64,000 bases of DNA from Oricola nitratireducens (GTDB lineage Bacteria > Pseudomonadota > Alphaproteobacteria > Rhizobiales > Rhizobiaceae): NCBI RefSeq assembly GCF_014904745.1, contig NZ_JACZCS010000050.1, positions 1-64,000 on the forward strand, given 5' to 3'. The notes under the pieces were generated by a model. It did no database searches. It saw only the letters and a program-made list of their open reading frames with translations, and was not told where the DNA came from. Positions 49,260 to 59,240 of the stretch are shown one piece after another (position 1 is the stretch's first letter; the number at the start of each line of letters is the position of its first letter). The position numbers were made by a program, and so were the translations under genes.

Positions 49260-50639
49260 ATGCCAATCGATATTCTGATGCCCGCGCTCTCCCCGACGAT
49301 GGAGGAGGGCAATCTTGCCAAATGGCTGAAAAAGGAAGGCGACAGCGTCGCATCGGGCGACGTGATCGCCGAGATCGAAACCGATAAGGCGACCATGGAG
49401 GTCGAAGCCGTCGATGAAGGCGTCATCGGCAAGATCCTCGTCGCCGAGGGCGCCGAGGGCGTGAAGGTCAACACGCCGATCGCGGTACTGCTGCAGGACG
49501 GCGAAAGCGCCGACGACATCGGCAGGGCGGCCGCGCCAGCACCCACGCCGGCACCTGACGCAAAATATGAATCGGCGCCCGCCGCAGCGCCGGTTCCCGC
49601 CGCGCCCTCCGAACCTGCAGTCGCTTCGGACCCGGACATCCCGGCGGGAACCGAAATGGTCCCGACGACTGTCCGCGAAGCGCTGCGCGACGCCATGGCC
49701 GAAGAAATGCGCCAGGACGAAGCCGTCTTCGTCATGGGCGAGGAGGTCGCGGAATACCAGGGCGCCTACAAGATAACCCAGGGACTGCTCGACGAATTCG
49801 GTCCGCGCCGCGTGGTCGACACACCGATCACCGAGCATGGTTTTGCCGGCGTGGGCGTCGGTGCGGCGATGAGCGGCTTGCGCCCGATCGTCGAATTCAT
49901 GACGTTCAACTTCGCCATGCAGGCGATGGACCAGATCATCAATTCGGCGGCCAAGACGCTCTACATGTCGGGCGGCCAGATGGGCGCGCCGATGGTGTTC
50001 CGCGGCCCGAATGGCGCGGCAGCGCGCGTTGCCGCGCAGCACAGCCAGGACTACGCGGCGTGGTACAGCCACGTTCCCGGCCTGAAAGTCATCCAGCCTT
50101 ACACGGCGGCGGATGCCAAGGGACTGCTCAAGGCCGCGATCCGCGACCCCAACCCGGTGATCTTTCTCGAAAACGAGATCCTCTACGGCCAGACCTTCGA
50201 CGTGCCGAAGCTCGACGATTTCGTCCTGCCGATCGGCAAGGCGCGGATTCACCGGCCTGGCAACGATTGCACGATCGTCTCCTTCGGCATCGGCATGACC
50301 TACGCCGTCAAGGCGGCGGAGGAGCTTGCCGGAGCGGGGATCGATTGCGAGGTGATCGACCTGCGTACGATGCGGCCGATGGACCTGCCGACAGTAGTTG
50401 CCAGCGTCAAGAAGACCGGACGGCTCGTCACTGTGGAGGAAGGCTTCCCGCAGTGCTCGATCGGCGATTTCATCGCCAACCAGGTGCAGCGCCAGGCCTT
50501 CGACTATCTCGATGCGCCGGTGATCACGATCACGGGCAAGGACGTGCCGATGCCATATGCCGCCAATCTCGAGAAACTGGCGCTTCCGAATGTCGGCGAA
50601 GTGGTCGATGCGGTCAAAGCCGTCACCTACGCGGGTTAA
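49260..50639 (+). CDS. pdhB: Pyruvate dehydrogenase E1 beta subunit with N-terminal lipoyl domain
   Basis: 459 residues. Residues about 1-80 form a biotinyl/lipoyl domain with the lipoyl-lysine motif [15 protein letters not shown] (Lys near 43), then an Ala/Pro-rich linker, then the E1-beta domain from about residue 135 ([18 protein letters not shown]). This lipoylated E1-beta is typical of alphaproteobacteria. Twelve bases separate it from pdhA and from pdhC, so the three are an operon. Confidence 0.97.
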   Translation: MPIDILMPALSPTMEEGNLAKWLKKEGDSVASGDVIAEIETDKATMEVEAVDEGVIGKILVAEGAEGVKVNTPIAVLLQDGESADDIGRAAAPAPTPAPDAKYESAPAAAPVPAAPSEPAVASDPDIPAGTEMVPTTVREALRDAMAEEMRQDEAVFVMGEEVAEYQGAYKITQGLLDEFGPRRVVDTPITEHGFAGVGVGAAMSGLRPIVEFMTFNFAMQAMDQIINSAAKTLYMSGGQMGAPMVFRGPNGAAARVAAQHSQDYAAWYSHVPGLKVIQPYTAADAKGLLKAAIRDPNPVIFLENEILYGQTFDVPKLDDFVLPIGKARIHRPGNDCTIVSFGIGMTYAVKAAEELAGAGIDCEVIDLRTMRPMDLPTVVASVKKTGRLVTVEEGFPQCSIGDFIANQVQRQAFDYLDAPVITITGKDVPMPYAANLEKLALPNVGEVVDAVKAVTYAG

Positions 50640-50651
50640 GGGGAGAGTACC

Positions 50652-52019
50652 ATGCCGATCAACATTACAATGCCCGCCCTTTCGCCGACAATGGAAGAGG
50701 GCAATCTCGCCAAGTGGCTGGTCAAGGAAGGCGATACCGTCGCTTCCGGAGACGTGATCGCCGAGATCGAGACCGACAAGGCGACGATGGAAGTCGAAGC
50801 CGTGGACGAGGGAACGGTGGCGAAAATCGTCGTGCCCGCGGGCACCGATGGCGTAAAGGTCAACGCGGTCATCGCGATCCTTGCCGGCGAAGGCGAGGAC
50901 GTGAGCGAAGCGGCCGCTTCCGGCGGCGCGGCGCCGGCCAAGTCCGAAACCACGGCGGAATCCAAGGCCGAGACGCCCGCGCCATCGAAGGAAGAACCGA
51001 AACCTGCGCCAGCGCCGCTGAAGGCCGCGCTGACGCCGACCGTACCGGATGACGTCAAGGCCGGCCCCGCGCCGACAAAGGACGGCGAAAGGGTTTTCGC
51101 TTCGCCGCTGGCGCGCCGGATCGCCAAGGCGGAAGGCATCGACATCACGGCGGTTGGCGGCAGTGGTCCGCACGGACGGATCGTCAAGCGAGATGTCGAG
51201 GCGGCGATCGCCGGCGGCGCGAAGGCGCCTGCGGCAGCCGAGAAGGCGCCGGCAGCGGCGCCTGCGGCCATGCCGGCCGGTCCGTCGACAGAAGCCGTGC
51301 TCAAGCTGTTCGAGGAAGGCTCCTACGAACTCGTCAAGCACGACAACATGCGGAAGACGATCGCCAAGCGGCTGCAGGAATCGAAACAGACGATTCCGCA
51401 TTTCTATGTTTCGATCGATTGCGAACTGGACGCGCTTTTGAAACTGCGCAGCGAACTGAACTCCGCGGCGCCGCGCAAGGACGACCGCGCAGCCTACAAG
51501 CTGTCGGTCAACGACATGGTGATCAAGGCTCTGGCGCTCGCGTTGCGCGACGTGCCGGATGCAAATGTCTCCTGGACCGACGAGGCAATGGTCAAGCACA
51601 AGCACGCCGACGTCGGCGTCGCGGTCTCCATCCCCGGCGGGCTGATCACGCCGATCATCCGGCAGGCGGAAATGAAGCCGCTTTCGGTGATTTCCAACGA
51701 GATGAAGGATCTCGGCAAGCGCGCCAAGGAACGCAAGCTGCAGCCGCAGGAATACCAGGGCGGCACGACTTCGGTCTCCAACATGGGCATGATGGGCGTG
51801 AAGAACTTCGCTGCGGTCATCAATCCGCCGCATGCGACGATCCTCGCGGTCGGGGCCGGCGAACAGCGCCCGGTGGTCAAGGACGGCGCTTTGGCGATCG
51901 CGCAGGTGATGACCGTGACGCTGTCGACCGACCACCGCTGCGTCGACGGCGCGCTCGGGGCGGAGCTCCTCGGGGCCTTCAAGGGCTATATCGAAAACCC
52001 GATGAGCATGCTGGTGTAG
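50652..52019 (+). CDS. pdhC: Pyruvate dehydrogenase E2, dihydrolipoamide acetyltransferase
   Basis: 455 residues. One N-terminal lipoyl domain (about residues 1-80), closely similar to that of pdhB; an Ala/Pro linker; a peripheral subunit-binding domain (FASPLARRIAKAEGIDITAV, near 150-170); and the catalytic domain ending with DHRCVDGALGAELLGAFK (catalytic His in DHRxxDG). Transfers acetyl to CoA and forms the core of the complex. Confidence 0.97.
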   Translation: MPINITMPALSPTMEEGNLAKWLVKEGDTVASGDVIAEIETDKATMEVEAVDEGTVAKIVVPAGTDGVKVNAVIAILAGEGEDVSEAAASGGAAPAKSETTAESKAETPAPSKEEPKPAPAPLKAALTPTVPDDVKAGPAPTKDGERVFASPLARRIAKAEGIDITAVGGSGPHGRIVKRDVEAAIAGGAKAPAAAEKAPAAAPAAMPAGPSTEAVLKLFEEGSYELVKHDNMRKTIAKRLQESKQTIPHFYVSIDCELDALLKLRSELNSAAPRKDDRAAYKLSVNDMVIKALALALRDVPDANVSWTDEAMVKHKHADVGVAVSIPGGLITPIIRQAEMKPLSVISNEMKDLGKRAKERKLQPQEYQGGTTSVSNMGMMGVKNFAAVINPPHATILAVGAGEQRPVVKDGALAIAQVMTVTLSTDHRCVDGALGAELLGAFKGYIENPMSMLV

Positions 52020-52032
52020 GATCGGCCACGCC

Positions 52033-52674
52033 ATGAAAACCGTGCTCGCCTTCGGCGATTCCCTGACTTGGGGTTTCGATCCCACCGGACCCCGGCGCCA
52101 TGCGCCGGGGAATCGCTGGCCGGTGGCGCTCGCCGATGCGCTCGGCGGCCGTGTTGACGTGATCGCCGAGGGGCTGAACGGACGCACGACCGCCTTCGAC
52201 GACCATCTGGGTGATTGTGACAGGAACGGCGCACGGGTTTTGCCGACTCTGCTGGCAACGCACAAGCCGCTCGATCTGGTTATAATCATGCTTGGCACCA
52301 ACGACCTGAAACCGGCAGTGCACGGCCAGGCCATTGCGGCAAAGCAGGGGATGGCGAAGCTCGTATCGCTGGTGCGCAATCACGACTGGGCGCTCGACGG
52401 GGCGACGAATCCCGGAATCCTGCTGATGGCGCCGCCGCCCCTTTGTGAAACCGCCAACCCGGATTTCGCTGCCATGTTCGCCGGGAAGATCGAGGAATCG
52501 CACATGCTGGCGTCGATGTATGCCGATCTCGCCGACGATCTGGAGTGCGGATTCTTCGATGCCGCGACAGTCGCGAGGACGACGCCGCTCGACGGAATTC
52601 ACCTCGACGCGGCCAACACAAAATCCATCGGCAAGGCGCTCGCGCCGGTCGTCTCGCTGATGCTCGGACTTTAA
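52033..52674 (+). CDS. SGNH/GDSL-family hydrolase (arylesterase-like)
   Basis: 213 residues. Block I FGDSLTWG (about residues 6-13, nucleophile Ser), a GTNDLK block with Asn/Gly, and the C-terminal DGIHLD (Asp and His). Substrate is unknown; an arylesterase or lysophospholipase activity is common. It is located between pdhC and lpdA, 13 bases after pdhC. Confidence 0.9.
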   Translation: MKTVLAFGDSLTWGFDPTGPRRHAPGNRWPVALADALGGRVDVIAEGLNGRTTAFDDHLGDCDRNGARVLPTLLATHKPLDLVIIMLGTNDLKPAVHGQAIAAKQGMAKLVSLVRNHDWALDGATNPGILLMAPPPLCETANPDFAAMFAGKIEESHMLASMYADLADDLECGFFDAATVARTTPLDGIHLDAANTKSIGKALAPVVSLMLGL

Positions 52675-52751
52675 TTTGATACGGATCAAGGAGGGACTGG
52701 TCTCAGGGCTTAGGGTCAGGTACACGACGTAAAAAAACCGGAGGTATCCCG

Positions 52752-53015
52752 ATGTCCCATGTCCCGCACGAACTGGCCGAAGAATTCCCGGATCTGGCCG
52801 CCGAAATTCACCATTTGCGTGAAACGGATGGCCACTTTCACCGGATCTCGAATGAGTATCACGAGTTGAACCGGGCCATTCATCGCGCCGAGACCGATAT
52901 TGAGCCATGTGACGACTTTCGCATGGAAGAAATGCGGAAACAGCGCATGGCGCTGAAAGATGAAATCTACGGGATGCTGGTCAAGCCCGAACCCGCCGCT
53001 GAGGATCTCGAATAG
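52752..53015 (+). CDS. DUF465 (YdcH) family protein
   Basis: 87 residues. HHLRETDGHFHRISNEYHEL and EEMRKQRMALKDEIYGML are typical of the short coiled-coil DUF465 family. Function unknown. Encoded within the pyruvate dehydrogenase cluster between the SGNH hydrolase and lpdA. Confidence 0.85.
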   Translation: MSHVPHELAEEFPDLAAEIHHLRETDGHFHRISNEYHELNRAIHRAETDIEPCDDFRMEEMRKQRMALKDEIYGMLVKPEPAAEDLE

Positions 53016-53105
53016 CGGCATCGGCAGGCTTCCACTCCCGCTAATCAGGGCCGCATCCGCGCATGGCGCGGCAAGCGGCAGGAAACGCAAGGAGTGGAAG
53101 CGCCC

Positions 53106-54551
53106 ATGTCGAACGCATACGACGTCATCATCATCGGATCGGGACCGGGCGGCTATGTCGCGGCAATCCGGTCCGCGCAGCTCGGGCTCAGGACGGCCAT
53201 CGTCGAACGCGAGCATCTGGGCGGCATCTGCCTCAACTGGGGATGCATTCCCACCAAGGCGCTGTTGCGCTCGGCCGAGGTCATGGACTTCGCCACCCAC
53301 GCCAAGAATTACGGCCTCAAGATCGACGGCAGCATCAGCGCTGACGTGAAGGCGGTGGTCGATCGTTCGCGCGGCGTGTCGCAGCGGCTGAACGGCGGTG
53401 TCGGCTTCCTGATGAAAAAGAACAAGATCGACGTCATCTGGGGCGAGGCGAAGCTTGCCGGCAAGGGCAAGATCACCGTCGGCAAGACGTCGAAAAAGCC
53501 AATGGAACCGCAGCCCCCGGCGCCCAAGGGCACCAAGGGCGAGGGCGAATACACTGCCAAGCACATCATTGTCGCGACCGGCGCGCGCCCGCGCGCGCTG
53601 CCCGGCATCGAGCCCGACGGCAAACTGATCTGGACCTATTTCGAGGCCATGGTGCCCCAAGAGATGCCGAAGAAGCTCGTTGTCATGGGCTCCGGCGCGA
53701 TCGGCATCGAATTCGCGAGCTTTTACAATTCCATGGGCGTCGACGTGACTGTCGTCGAACTGATGCCGCAGGTCATGCCGGTGGAAGACGCCGAGATCTC
53801 CGGCATTGCGCGCAAGCAGCTGGAAAAACACGGCCTCAAGATTATCACCGATGCCAAGGTGACCAAGGTCGACAAGAAGGCGAACTCCGTCGTCGCCCAT
53901 GTCGAAACCAAGGACGGAAAGACGCAGTCCATCGAGGCGGACCGTCTGATCTCCGCCGTCGGCGTGCAAGGCAATATCGAAAATCTCGGCCTGGAAGCGC
54001 TCGGCGTGAAGACCGACCGCGGCTGCGTCGTCATCGACGGCTACGGACGGACCAATATCGAGGGCATCTATGCAATCGGCGATGTCGCCGGCCCGCCGAT
54101 GCTCGCCCACAAGGCCGAGCACGAAGGCGTCATCTGCGTCGAGAAGATCGCCGGCGTGCCGGGCGTTCATGCCATGAACAAGTCCATGATCCCGGGTTGC
54201 ACCTATTGCCATCCGCAGGTCGCCTCCGTCGGCCTGACCGAAGCGAAGGCCAAGGAGGCCGGCCACGATATCCGCGTCGGCCGCTTCCAGTTCGTCGCGA
54301 ACGGCAAGGCGATCGCGCTTGGCGAGGACCAGGGCCTGATCAAGACGATCTTCGACAAGAAGACCGGCCAGTTGTTGGGCGCGCATATGGTGGGCGCGGA
54401 GGTCACTGAACTCATCCAGGGGTTCGTCGTGGCAATGAACCTGGAGACGACAGAGGAAGAACTGATGCACACGGTTTTCCCGCATCCGACCCTGTCGGAA
54501 ATGATGAAGGAGAGCGTTCTCGACGCCTACGGGCGCGTATTGAACGCGTAA
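53106..54551 (+). CDS. lpdA: Dihydrolipoyl dehydrogenase (E3)
   Basis: 481 residues from the ATG at 53106 (MSNAYDVIIIGSGPGGYVAA); a GTG at 53094 would add four residues. Redox-active disulfide in GGICLNWGCIPTKALL (CxxxxC near 41-46), NAD-binding GSGAIGIEFASF and the C-terminal active-site HPTLSEMMKE. Reoxidises lipoamide for pyruvate dehydrogenase. A short insert near residues 127-145 (rich in Pro/Lys) is a variation from the usual form. Confidence 0.96.
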   Translation: MSNAYDVIIIGSGPGGYVAAIRSAQLGLRTAIVEREHLGGICLNWGCIPTKALLRSAEVMDFATHAKNYGLKIDGSISADVKAVVDRSRGVSQRLNGGVGFLMKKNKIDVIWGEAKLAGKGKITVGKTSKKPMEPQPPAPKGTKGEGEYTAKHIIVATGARPRALPGIEPDGKLIWTYFEAMVPQEMPKKLVVMGSGAIGIEFASFYNSMGVDVTVVELMPQVMPVEDAEISGIARKQLEKHGLKIITDAKVTKVDKKANSVVAHVETKDGKTQSIEADRLISAVGVQGNIENLGLEALGVKTDRGCVVIDGYGRTNIEGIYAIGDVAGPPMLAHKAEHEGVICVEKIAGVPGVHAMNKSMIPGCTYCHPQVASVGLTEAKAKEAGHDIRVGRFQFVANGKAIALGEDQGLIKTIFDKKTGQLLGAHMVGAEVTELIQGFVVAMNLETTEEELMHTVFPHPTLSEMMKESVLDAYGRVLNA

Positions 54552-54561
54552 GGCGAAGGTA

Positions 54562-54825
54562 ATGCCGCTTGCCCGCAACGAAACCTACTGGCAAGCGGTC
54601 GGCCGACGCGTGTTCAAGCTCAGCGTTGCCGCCTTCGCGATCCTCGGGCTCCTTGCGGGGATCGCGGCGGCGCGCAACGGGACCGGGGTGCCGATCGGGC
54701 CGTTCGTTTTTGCCGGATGGTCCGCGGTGTGGGCGGTCACGCTCATGATGGCGGCGGCCGGCGCCTTGTTCGGCGCCGTCTGGTTGCTTATTTTCAAGGC
54801 GTTGGCGCTCGCGTCACGCAGCTAG
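54562..54825 (+). CDS. Hypothetical small membrane protein
   Basis: 87 residues with two predicted membrane spans (about 20-40 and 48-80). No family recognised. It starts 10 bases after lpdA and ends 13 bases before lipA, so it is probably cotranscribed with both. Its role in lipoyl metabolism, if any, is unknown. Confidence 0.75.
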   Translation: MPLARNETYWQAVGRRVFKLSVAAFAILGLLAGIAAARNGTGVPIGPFVFAGWSAVWAVTLMMAAAGALFGAVWLLIFKALALASRS

Positions 54826-54838
54826 ATCAGAGGACGAC

Positions 54839-55804
54839 ATGGTCACAGTGGTCGATACAGTCGAGGGCGCGAAAAAGCCCCGCCATCCGGAAAAGGCACA
54901 CCGGCCGGACCAGCCGGTCCAGATGCGCAAGCCGGAATGGATTCGGGTCAAGGCGCCAACATCGCGCGGCTATTCGGAGACCCGGGAGATCGTGAAGTCG
55001 CACAACCTCGTCACAGTGTGCGAAGAGGCCGGCTGTCCCAATATCGGCGAGTGCTGGGACAAAAAACATGCCACCTTCATGATCATGGGCGAGATCTGCA
55101 CACGGGCCTGCGCCTTTTGCAATGTCGCGACCGGCAAGCCCGCGCCGCTCGATGTGAGGGAACCTGAAAACGTCGCCCACGCGGTCAAGACGATGGGCCT
55201 GACCCACGTCGTCATCACGTCTGTCGATCGGGACGATCTCGAAGACGGCGGCGCGCAACATTTCGTCGAGGTGATCCAGGCGATTCGCGAGCAGGCGCCC
55301 GGCACGACCGTCGAAATCCTGACGCCCGATTTCCTGCGCAAGGAAAAAGCGCTGGAAAAAGTGGTTGCCGCCAGGCCGGACGTCTTCAACCACAATCTGG
55401 AAACCGTGCCGTCGAACTACCTCACGGTGCGGCCTGGCGCGCGCTATTTCCATTCGATGCGGCTGTTGCAGCAGGTCAAGGAAATCGATCCGACCATCTT
55501 CACCAAATCCGGCATCATGGTCGGGCTCGGCGAGGAGCGGAACGAGGTGCTGCAGCTGATGGACGACCTGCGGTCTGCCGATGTCGATTTCCTGACGGTC
55601 GGCCAATATCTGCAGCCGACAAAGAAGCATCACCCGGTTATCCGCTTCGTGCCACCGGACGAGTTCAAGTCACTGGAAACGATCGCTTATTCCAAGGGAT
55701 TCCTGATGGTCTCGGCGAGCCCGCTGACGCGTTCGTCGCATCATGCCGGCGATGATTTCGCACGGTTGAAAGCCGCCCGCGAGGCAAAGTTGCGCGCCGC
55801 CTGA
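54839..55804 (+). CDS. lipA: Lipoyl synthase
   Basis: 321 residues. Two iron-sulfur sites: the radical-SAM CxxxCxxC ([13 protein letters not shown]) and the auxiliary cluster motif [13 protein letters not shown], plus the C-terminal RSSHHAG motif. Inserts two sulfurs into octanoyl chains on lipoyl domains, which supplies the cofactor of PdhB, PdhC and other complexes in this window. Located downstream of lpdA. Confidence 0.98.
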   Translation: MVTVVDTVEGAKKPRHPEKAHRPDQPVQMRKPEWIRVKAPTSRGYSETREIVKSHNLVTVCEEAGCPNIGECWDKKHATFMIMGEICTRACAFCNVATGKPAPLDVREPENVAHAVKTMGLTHVVITSVDRDDLEDGGAQHFVEVIQAIREQAPGTTVEILTPDFLRKEKALEKVVAARPDVFNHNLETVPSNYLTVRPGARYFHSMRLLQQVKEIDPTIFTKSGIMVGLGEERNEVLQLMDDLRSADVDFLTVGQYLQPTKKHHPVIRFVPPDEFKSLETIAYSKGFLMVSASPLTRSSHHAGDDFARLKAAREAKLRAA

Positions 55805-55820
55805 ACGACAGCGAAACCCG

Positions 55821-56294
55821 ATGCCGAAATTCCAGGATACGACCACCGTACCGCATAGCGCCGCGCAGATGTTTGCGCTCGTCGCCGATATCGAGCGCTA
55901 TCCCGAGTTCCTGCCGATGTGCGAAGCGCTGAAGATCCGCGAAAGGCGCGAGCGCGGGGAGATGACTCTGCTGGTTGCCGACATGACTGTCGGATACAAG
56001 ATGGTGCGCGAAACCTTCACCTCGCAGGTACTGCTGAAGCCCGCCGAAAGCATCATCGACGTTTCCTATGTCGACGGTCCGTTCCGCTATCTCGACAACC
56101 GCTGGCGCTTCGTGGACCGGGCCGACGACGGAAGCGACGTGAAGTTCACGATCGATTACGAATTCAAGAGCCGGACGCTTGGCGTGTTGATGGGCGCGAT
56201 GTTCGACAGGGCATTCCACATGTTCTCGAACGCCTTCCAGAAACGCGCCCTGGAAATCTACGGCACCCCGAACCGCAACGCCGCCTCCGCCTAA
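55821..56294 (+). CDS. RatA/COQ10-type START-domain protein
   Basis: 157 residues. Motifs HSAAQMFALVADIERYPEFLP (about residues 11-31) and DGPFRYLDNRWRFV match the polyketide-cyclase/COQ10 family often named RatA. Known members bind ubiquinone or affect ribosomes; role here is not known. The stop codon overlaps that of the convergent cinA-type gene (CTAA). It follows lipA by 16 bases. Confidence 0.88.
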   Translation: MPKFQDTTTVPHSAAQMFALVADIERYPEFLPMCEALKIRERRERGEMTLLVADMTVGYKMVRETFTSQVLLKPAESIIDVSYVDGPFRYLDNRWRFVDRADDGSDVKFTIDYEFKSRTLGVLMGAMFDRAFHMFSNAFQKRALEIYGTPNRNAASA

Positions 56295-56827
56295 TCGACT
56301 GGCGGCACTTCCGGCGCCAGTTTGACCGTTTCCGTCAGGATCTCGATCGCCGTCATCACCGTCGCATGGCGAATGAAAGCGCGGCCGTGGTCGGGAAACA
56401 CGGCCTTGTGGACAAATGTCGGGGCCCAGCCCGCCGAACAACTGAACCAGACCAGTCCCACAGGCTTCAGGTCGGTGCCGCCGTCCGGTCCGGCGATGCC
56501 GGTAACGGCGATGGTCACATCGGCATTGGCGCGGGAAAGCGCCCCTTCGGCCATGGCCGATGCGACTTCGCTGGAGACGGCGCCATAGCGCTCGATCATG
56601 TCCGGCGGAACGCCGAGCATGTCGGTCTTGGCCTCGTTCGAATAGGTGACGAAGCCGCGATCGACCATCGCGGAGGACCCGGCGACTTCCGTCAGCGTCG
56701 CGGCAATCAGCCCGCCGGTGCAGGATTCCGCCGTCGCGATCGTGACGTTCTTCTCCTTGCAGAGCGCCAGGAGCGCGCCGACATGGTCGAGAACTTCGTC
56801 GCCGGCATCATCGCCAAAGTCATTCAT
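56291..56827 (-). CDS. pncC: CinA-family nicotinamide-nucleotide amidase (PncC type)
   Basis: 178 residues. Stand-alone C-terminal CinA domain: TIATAESCTGGLIAATLTEVAGSS near residues 29-52 and AVTGIAGPDGGTDLKPVGLVW. Such proteins deamidate NMN in the pyridine nucleotide cycle. The start overlaps the end of ispDF by eight bases, suggesting coupling. Confidence 0.9.
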   Translation of the reverse strand: MNDFGDDAGDEVLDHVGALLALCKEKNVTIATAESCTGGLIAATLTEVAGSSAMVDRGFVTYSNEAKTDMLGVPPDMIERYGAVSSEVASAMAEGALSRANADVTIAVTGIAGPDGGTDLKPVGLVWFSCSAGWAPTFVHKAVFPDHGRAFIRHATVMTAIEILTETVKLAPEVPPVD

Positions 56828-58049
56828 TGCTTGCGTTCCCCCTGGTTGCGAAGACTGCCGTGGCTGTTGCGAGCGCGACGATGCCCTCCTGTCTTCCGAT
56901 GAACCCGATCCGTTCGTTTGTCGTCGCCTTGACGGAAACCCTCTCTATATCGATGCCAACGACCTTGGCAATGGAAGCGCGCATCGCCTCGCGGTGCGGT
57001 CCGATTTTCGGGGCCTCGCAAAGAAGCGTGACATCACAATGGGTTATCCGGCCGCCGGCATCGCGGACGAGATTGGCCGCGTGGTCGAGGAAGATATCGG
57101 AAGAGGCGCCTTTCCATTGCGGATCGCTCGGCGGGAAGTGGCTGCCGATATCGCCGGCGCCGATGGTCGCCAGAAGCGCGTCGGTCAGAGCGTGAAATCC
57201 GACATCGGCGTCGGAATGCCCGGAGAGCTTTCGGTCATGAGGGATTTCGACGCCGCACAGAATAATGTGATCGCCGGAGACCAGCTGGTGCGTGTCGTAG
57301 CCGTGACCGACCCGCACGTCGGGAAGGGCGGGGCTTTCATCTGCTTTCAACATCCGTTCGGCCTCCGTGAAGTCTTCCGGGAATGTGAGTTTGGCGTTTG
57401 CGCTTTCGCCGAGAACGATCCGGACCGGCAATGACGCCCATTCGAAAAGCGAGGCATCGTCGGTGAATTCGAAATCATGCTCATTGGCTGCACGCTTATG
57501 GACTTCGAGGATCGTCTCCAGCGGAAAGACCTGCGGTGTCTGCGCCCGGTAGAGGCCTTTTCGTGGTACGGTGCGCTCGATCATGCCGTCCGCGTCCGCC
57601 GCCTTGACGGTTTCGTAAACAGGTAACGCGGGAATGACGCCTGTCCGGGGATCGTCGCGGACAGATCGCGCCAGAGCGTCGAGCAGGACGGCAGAGACAA
57701 ACGGCCGCGCCGCATCGTGGATGAGGACATGGGTCGGCGGATTTTCCGATTCGGCTAAAGCAGCCAGTCCGAGGCGGACGGAGTCCTGACGCGTCGCGCC
57801 TCCCGCCACGGCGTTCGTGTCCGTGGCAACCCCGTTCAGCGCCGCGTCGAGAAGCGCCTTGTCGTCCGCATGACGGACAATGACGACAGGGCAATTCGCA
57901 TCCCACGCCCGGAACGCCTGAAGCGTGCGCGCGATAACGGCAACGCCACCGAGCAGGCGGTACTGTTTCGGGCCGCTGCCCGGCGCGGCCGCGCGTTCGC
58001 CGCGACCGGCGGCGACGATTACGACCCCAAAACTCAGCGTACCCTGCAT
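56820..58049 (-). CDS. ispDF: Bifunctional IspD-IspF (MEP isoprenoid pathway)
   Basis: 409 residues from the ATG at 58049 (MQGTLSFGVVIVAAGRGERA); the upstream in-frame extension is not family-like. IspD (2-C-methyl-D-erythritol 4-phosphate cytidylyltransferase) covers about 1-235, with AAGRGERAAAPGSGPKQYRL; IspF (2,4-cyclodiphosphate synthase) from about 250, with RVGHGYDTHQLVSGDHIILC and HSDADVGFHALTDALL. Fusion is usual in alphaproteobacteria. Confidence 0.97.
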   Translation of the reverse strand: MQGTLSFGVVIVAAGRGERAAAPGSGPKQYRLLGGVAVIARTLQAFRAWDANCPVVIVRHADDKALLDAALNGVATDTNAVAGGATRQDSVRLGLAALAESENPPTHVLIHDAARPFVSAVLLDALARSVRDDPRTGVIPALPVYETVKAADADGMIERTVPRKGLYRAQTPQVFPLETILEVHKRAANEHDFEFTDDASLFEWASLPVRIVLGESANAKLTFPEDFTEAERMLKADESPALPDVRVGHGYDTHQLVSGDHIILCGVEIPHDRKLSGHSDADVGFHALTDALLATIGAGDIGSHFPPSDPQWKGASSDIFLDHAANLVRDAGGRITHCDVTLLCEAPKIGPHREAMRASIAKVVGIDIERVSVKATTNERIGFIGRQEGIVALATATAVFATRGNASNE

Positions 58050-58136
58050 TTTGGCCTTTTCATTGGGCGTTTGTAGCTGCAAAAGCGGCTTGCGAAAAAA
58101 ATCCTCGATCCGGCCTGCTTTAACACACGGCGGCGA

Positions 58137-58165
58137 TTGCACAACCGGCGCTGTGTGTCTAGTAT
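58137..58165 (+). promoter_or_regulatory. Putative promoter of dusB-ntrBC
   Basis: TTGCAC (58137-58142), a 17-base spacer and TAGTAT (58160-58165). Consensus agreement is modest (three of six and four of six). Predicted start near 58172 falls inside the dyad at 58166-58190. Confidence 0.45.
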
Positions 58166-58190
58166 TTAGGCAGAAGAGAATTCTGCCTAA
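58166..58190. promoter_or_regulatory. Perfect 10-bp dyad TTAGGCAGAA-N5-TTCTGCCTAA before dusB
   Basis: A 10-bp perfect inverted repeat with a 5-base spacer directly after the putative -10 and 18 bases before the dusB ATG. Its location fits an operator at the start site or a 5' hairpin. The TTTAGGCA core also occurs in the dyad at 24165-24183, but with different spacing. Confidence 0.55.
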
Positions 58191-58208
58191 CATTCAGCCA
58201 CAGGCGTT

Positions 58209-59240
58209 ATGAACGAAATTGCGGTACCTCTGAAGGTCGGACCGGTCGAAGTCAGGAATCGGATTTTCCTCGCGCCCATGTCGGGCGTGAGCGATCTGCC
58301 GTTCCGCAAGCGTGCCTTCGAGCACGGAGCCGGTCTCGTCGTTTCCGAGATGGTGGCCAGCGAGGAGCTTTGCAAGGCGCGGGCCGAAAGCCGCATGCGG
58401 GCAAGCAATGGCGGATTGCCGATCCACATGCTGCAATTGGCCGGACGCGAAGCGAAATGGATGGCCGAGGCCGCCCGTATCGCGGAAGGCGAGGGCGCTG
58501 ATATCATCGATATCAACATGGGCTGCCCCGCCAAGAAGGTGACCGGCGGTTATTCGGGATCGGCGCTGATGCGCGATCTCGACCACGCGCAGGCGCTGAT
58601 CGACGCAACGGTCGGAGCGGTTTCCGTACCGGTCACGCTGAAGATGCGGCTTGGCTGGGACGAACACACGATCAACGCTCCGGAACTTGCGAAGCGCGCC
58701 GAAGACGCAGGCGTCCGAATGATCACGATCCACGGGCGTACTCGCGCGCAGCTCTACAACGGACGGGCCGATTGGCGACGCGTCGCAGACGTTCGCGACG
58801 TCGTCAGCATTCCGCTGGTGGTCAATGGCGATATCGGTTGTCTCGCGGACGCCCGCCGGGCGCTTGCGCTGTCGGGGGCCGATGCGGTGATGATCGGACG
58901 AGCGGCATACGGCCAACCCTGGCTGCCCGGGGAAATCGCGCGCGAGGCGGGCTTCTCCGGCGCCGGGTGCATAGCCGCACCGGGGCGCGACGATATGGCG
59001 GCTTACGTGACGAACCACTACGAGGACATGCTGTCCCAATACGGCGCCGAAACAGGCACTCGCCATGCCCGCAAGCACCTTGGCTGGTATCTCGACCGGC
59101 ACGCTCCGATATCGCGCGACATGAGCGCGATCCGAAAACAGATCATGACAAGCAACCGCTCAGAAGAGGTTATCCGTTTGATTTCAGTTGTCCTGTGCGA
59201 AACCAGCAATGAAACGGTGTTGCCGGCGGAGGCCGCGTAA
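58209..59240 (+). CDS. dusB: tRNA-dihydrouridine synthase (DusB/NifR3)
   Basis: 343 residues. FMN-binding TIM barrel: [21 protein letters not shown] (about 19-39), [22 protein letters not shown] with the catalytic Cys, and [16 protein letters not shown]. Reduces uridine in tRNA. In rhizobia and relatives this gene (nifR3) leads the ntrBC operon, which is seen here: the stop overlaps the ntrB start by one base (TAATG). Confidence 0.95.
   Translation: MNEIAVPLKVGPVEVRNRIFLAPMSGVSDLPFRKRAFEHGAGLVVSEMVASEELCKARAESRMRASNGGLPIHMLQLAGREAKWMAEAARIAEGEGADIIDINMGCPAKKVTGGYSGSALMRDLDHAQALIDATVGAVSVPVTLKMRLGWDEHTINAPELAKRAEDAGVRMITIHGRTRAQLYNGRADWRRVADVRDVVSIPLVVNGDIGCLADARRALALSGADAVMIGRAAYGQPWLPGEIAREAGFSGAGCIAAPGRDDMAAYVTNHYEDMLSQYGAETGTRHARKHLGWYLDRHAPISRDMSAIRKQIMTSNRSEEVIRLISVVLCETSNETVLPAEAA

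Noticed and set aside
48498..52379. 1293-codon open frame on the minus strand across pdhA-pdhB-pdhC
   Set aside because: It is antisense to three well-supported genes, made open by strong GC bias at third positions; its residues are low-complexity and match no family.
52716..54578. 620-codon open frame on the minus strand over lpdA
   Set aside because: A shadow of lpdA with the same GC-bias cause; no start signal and no domain.
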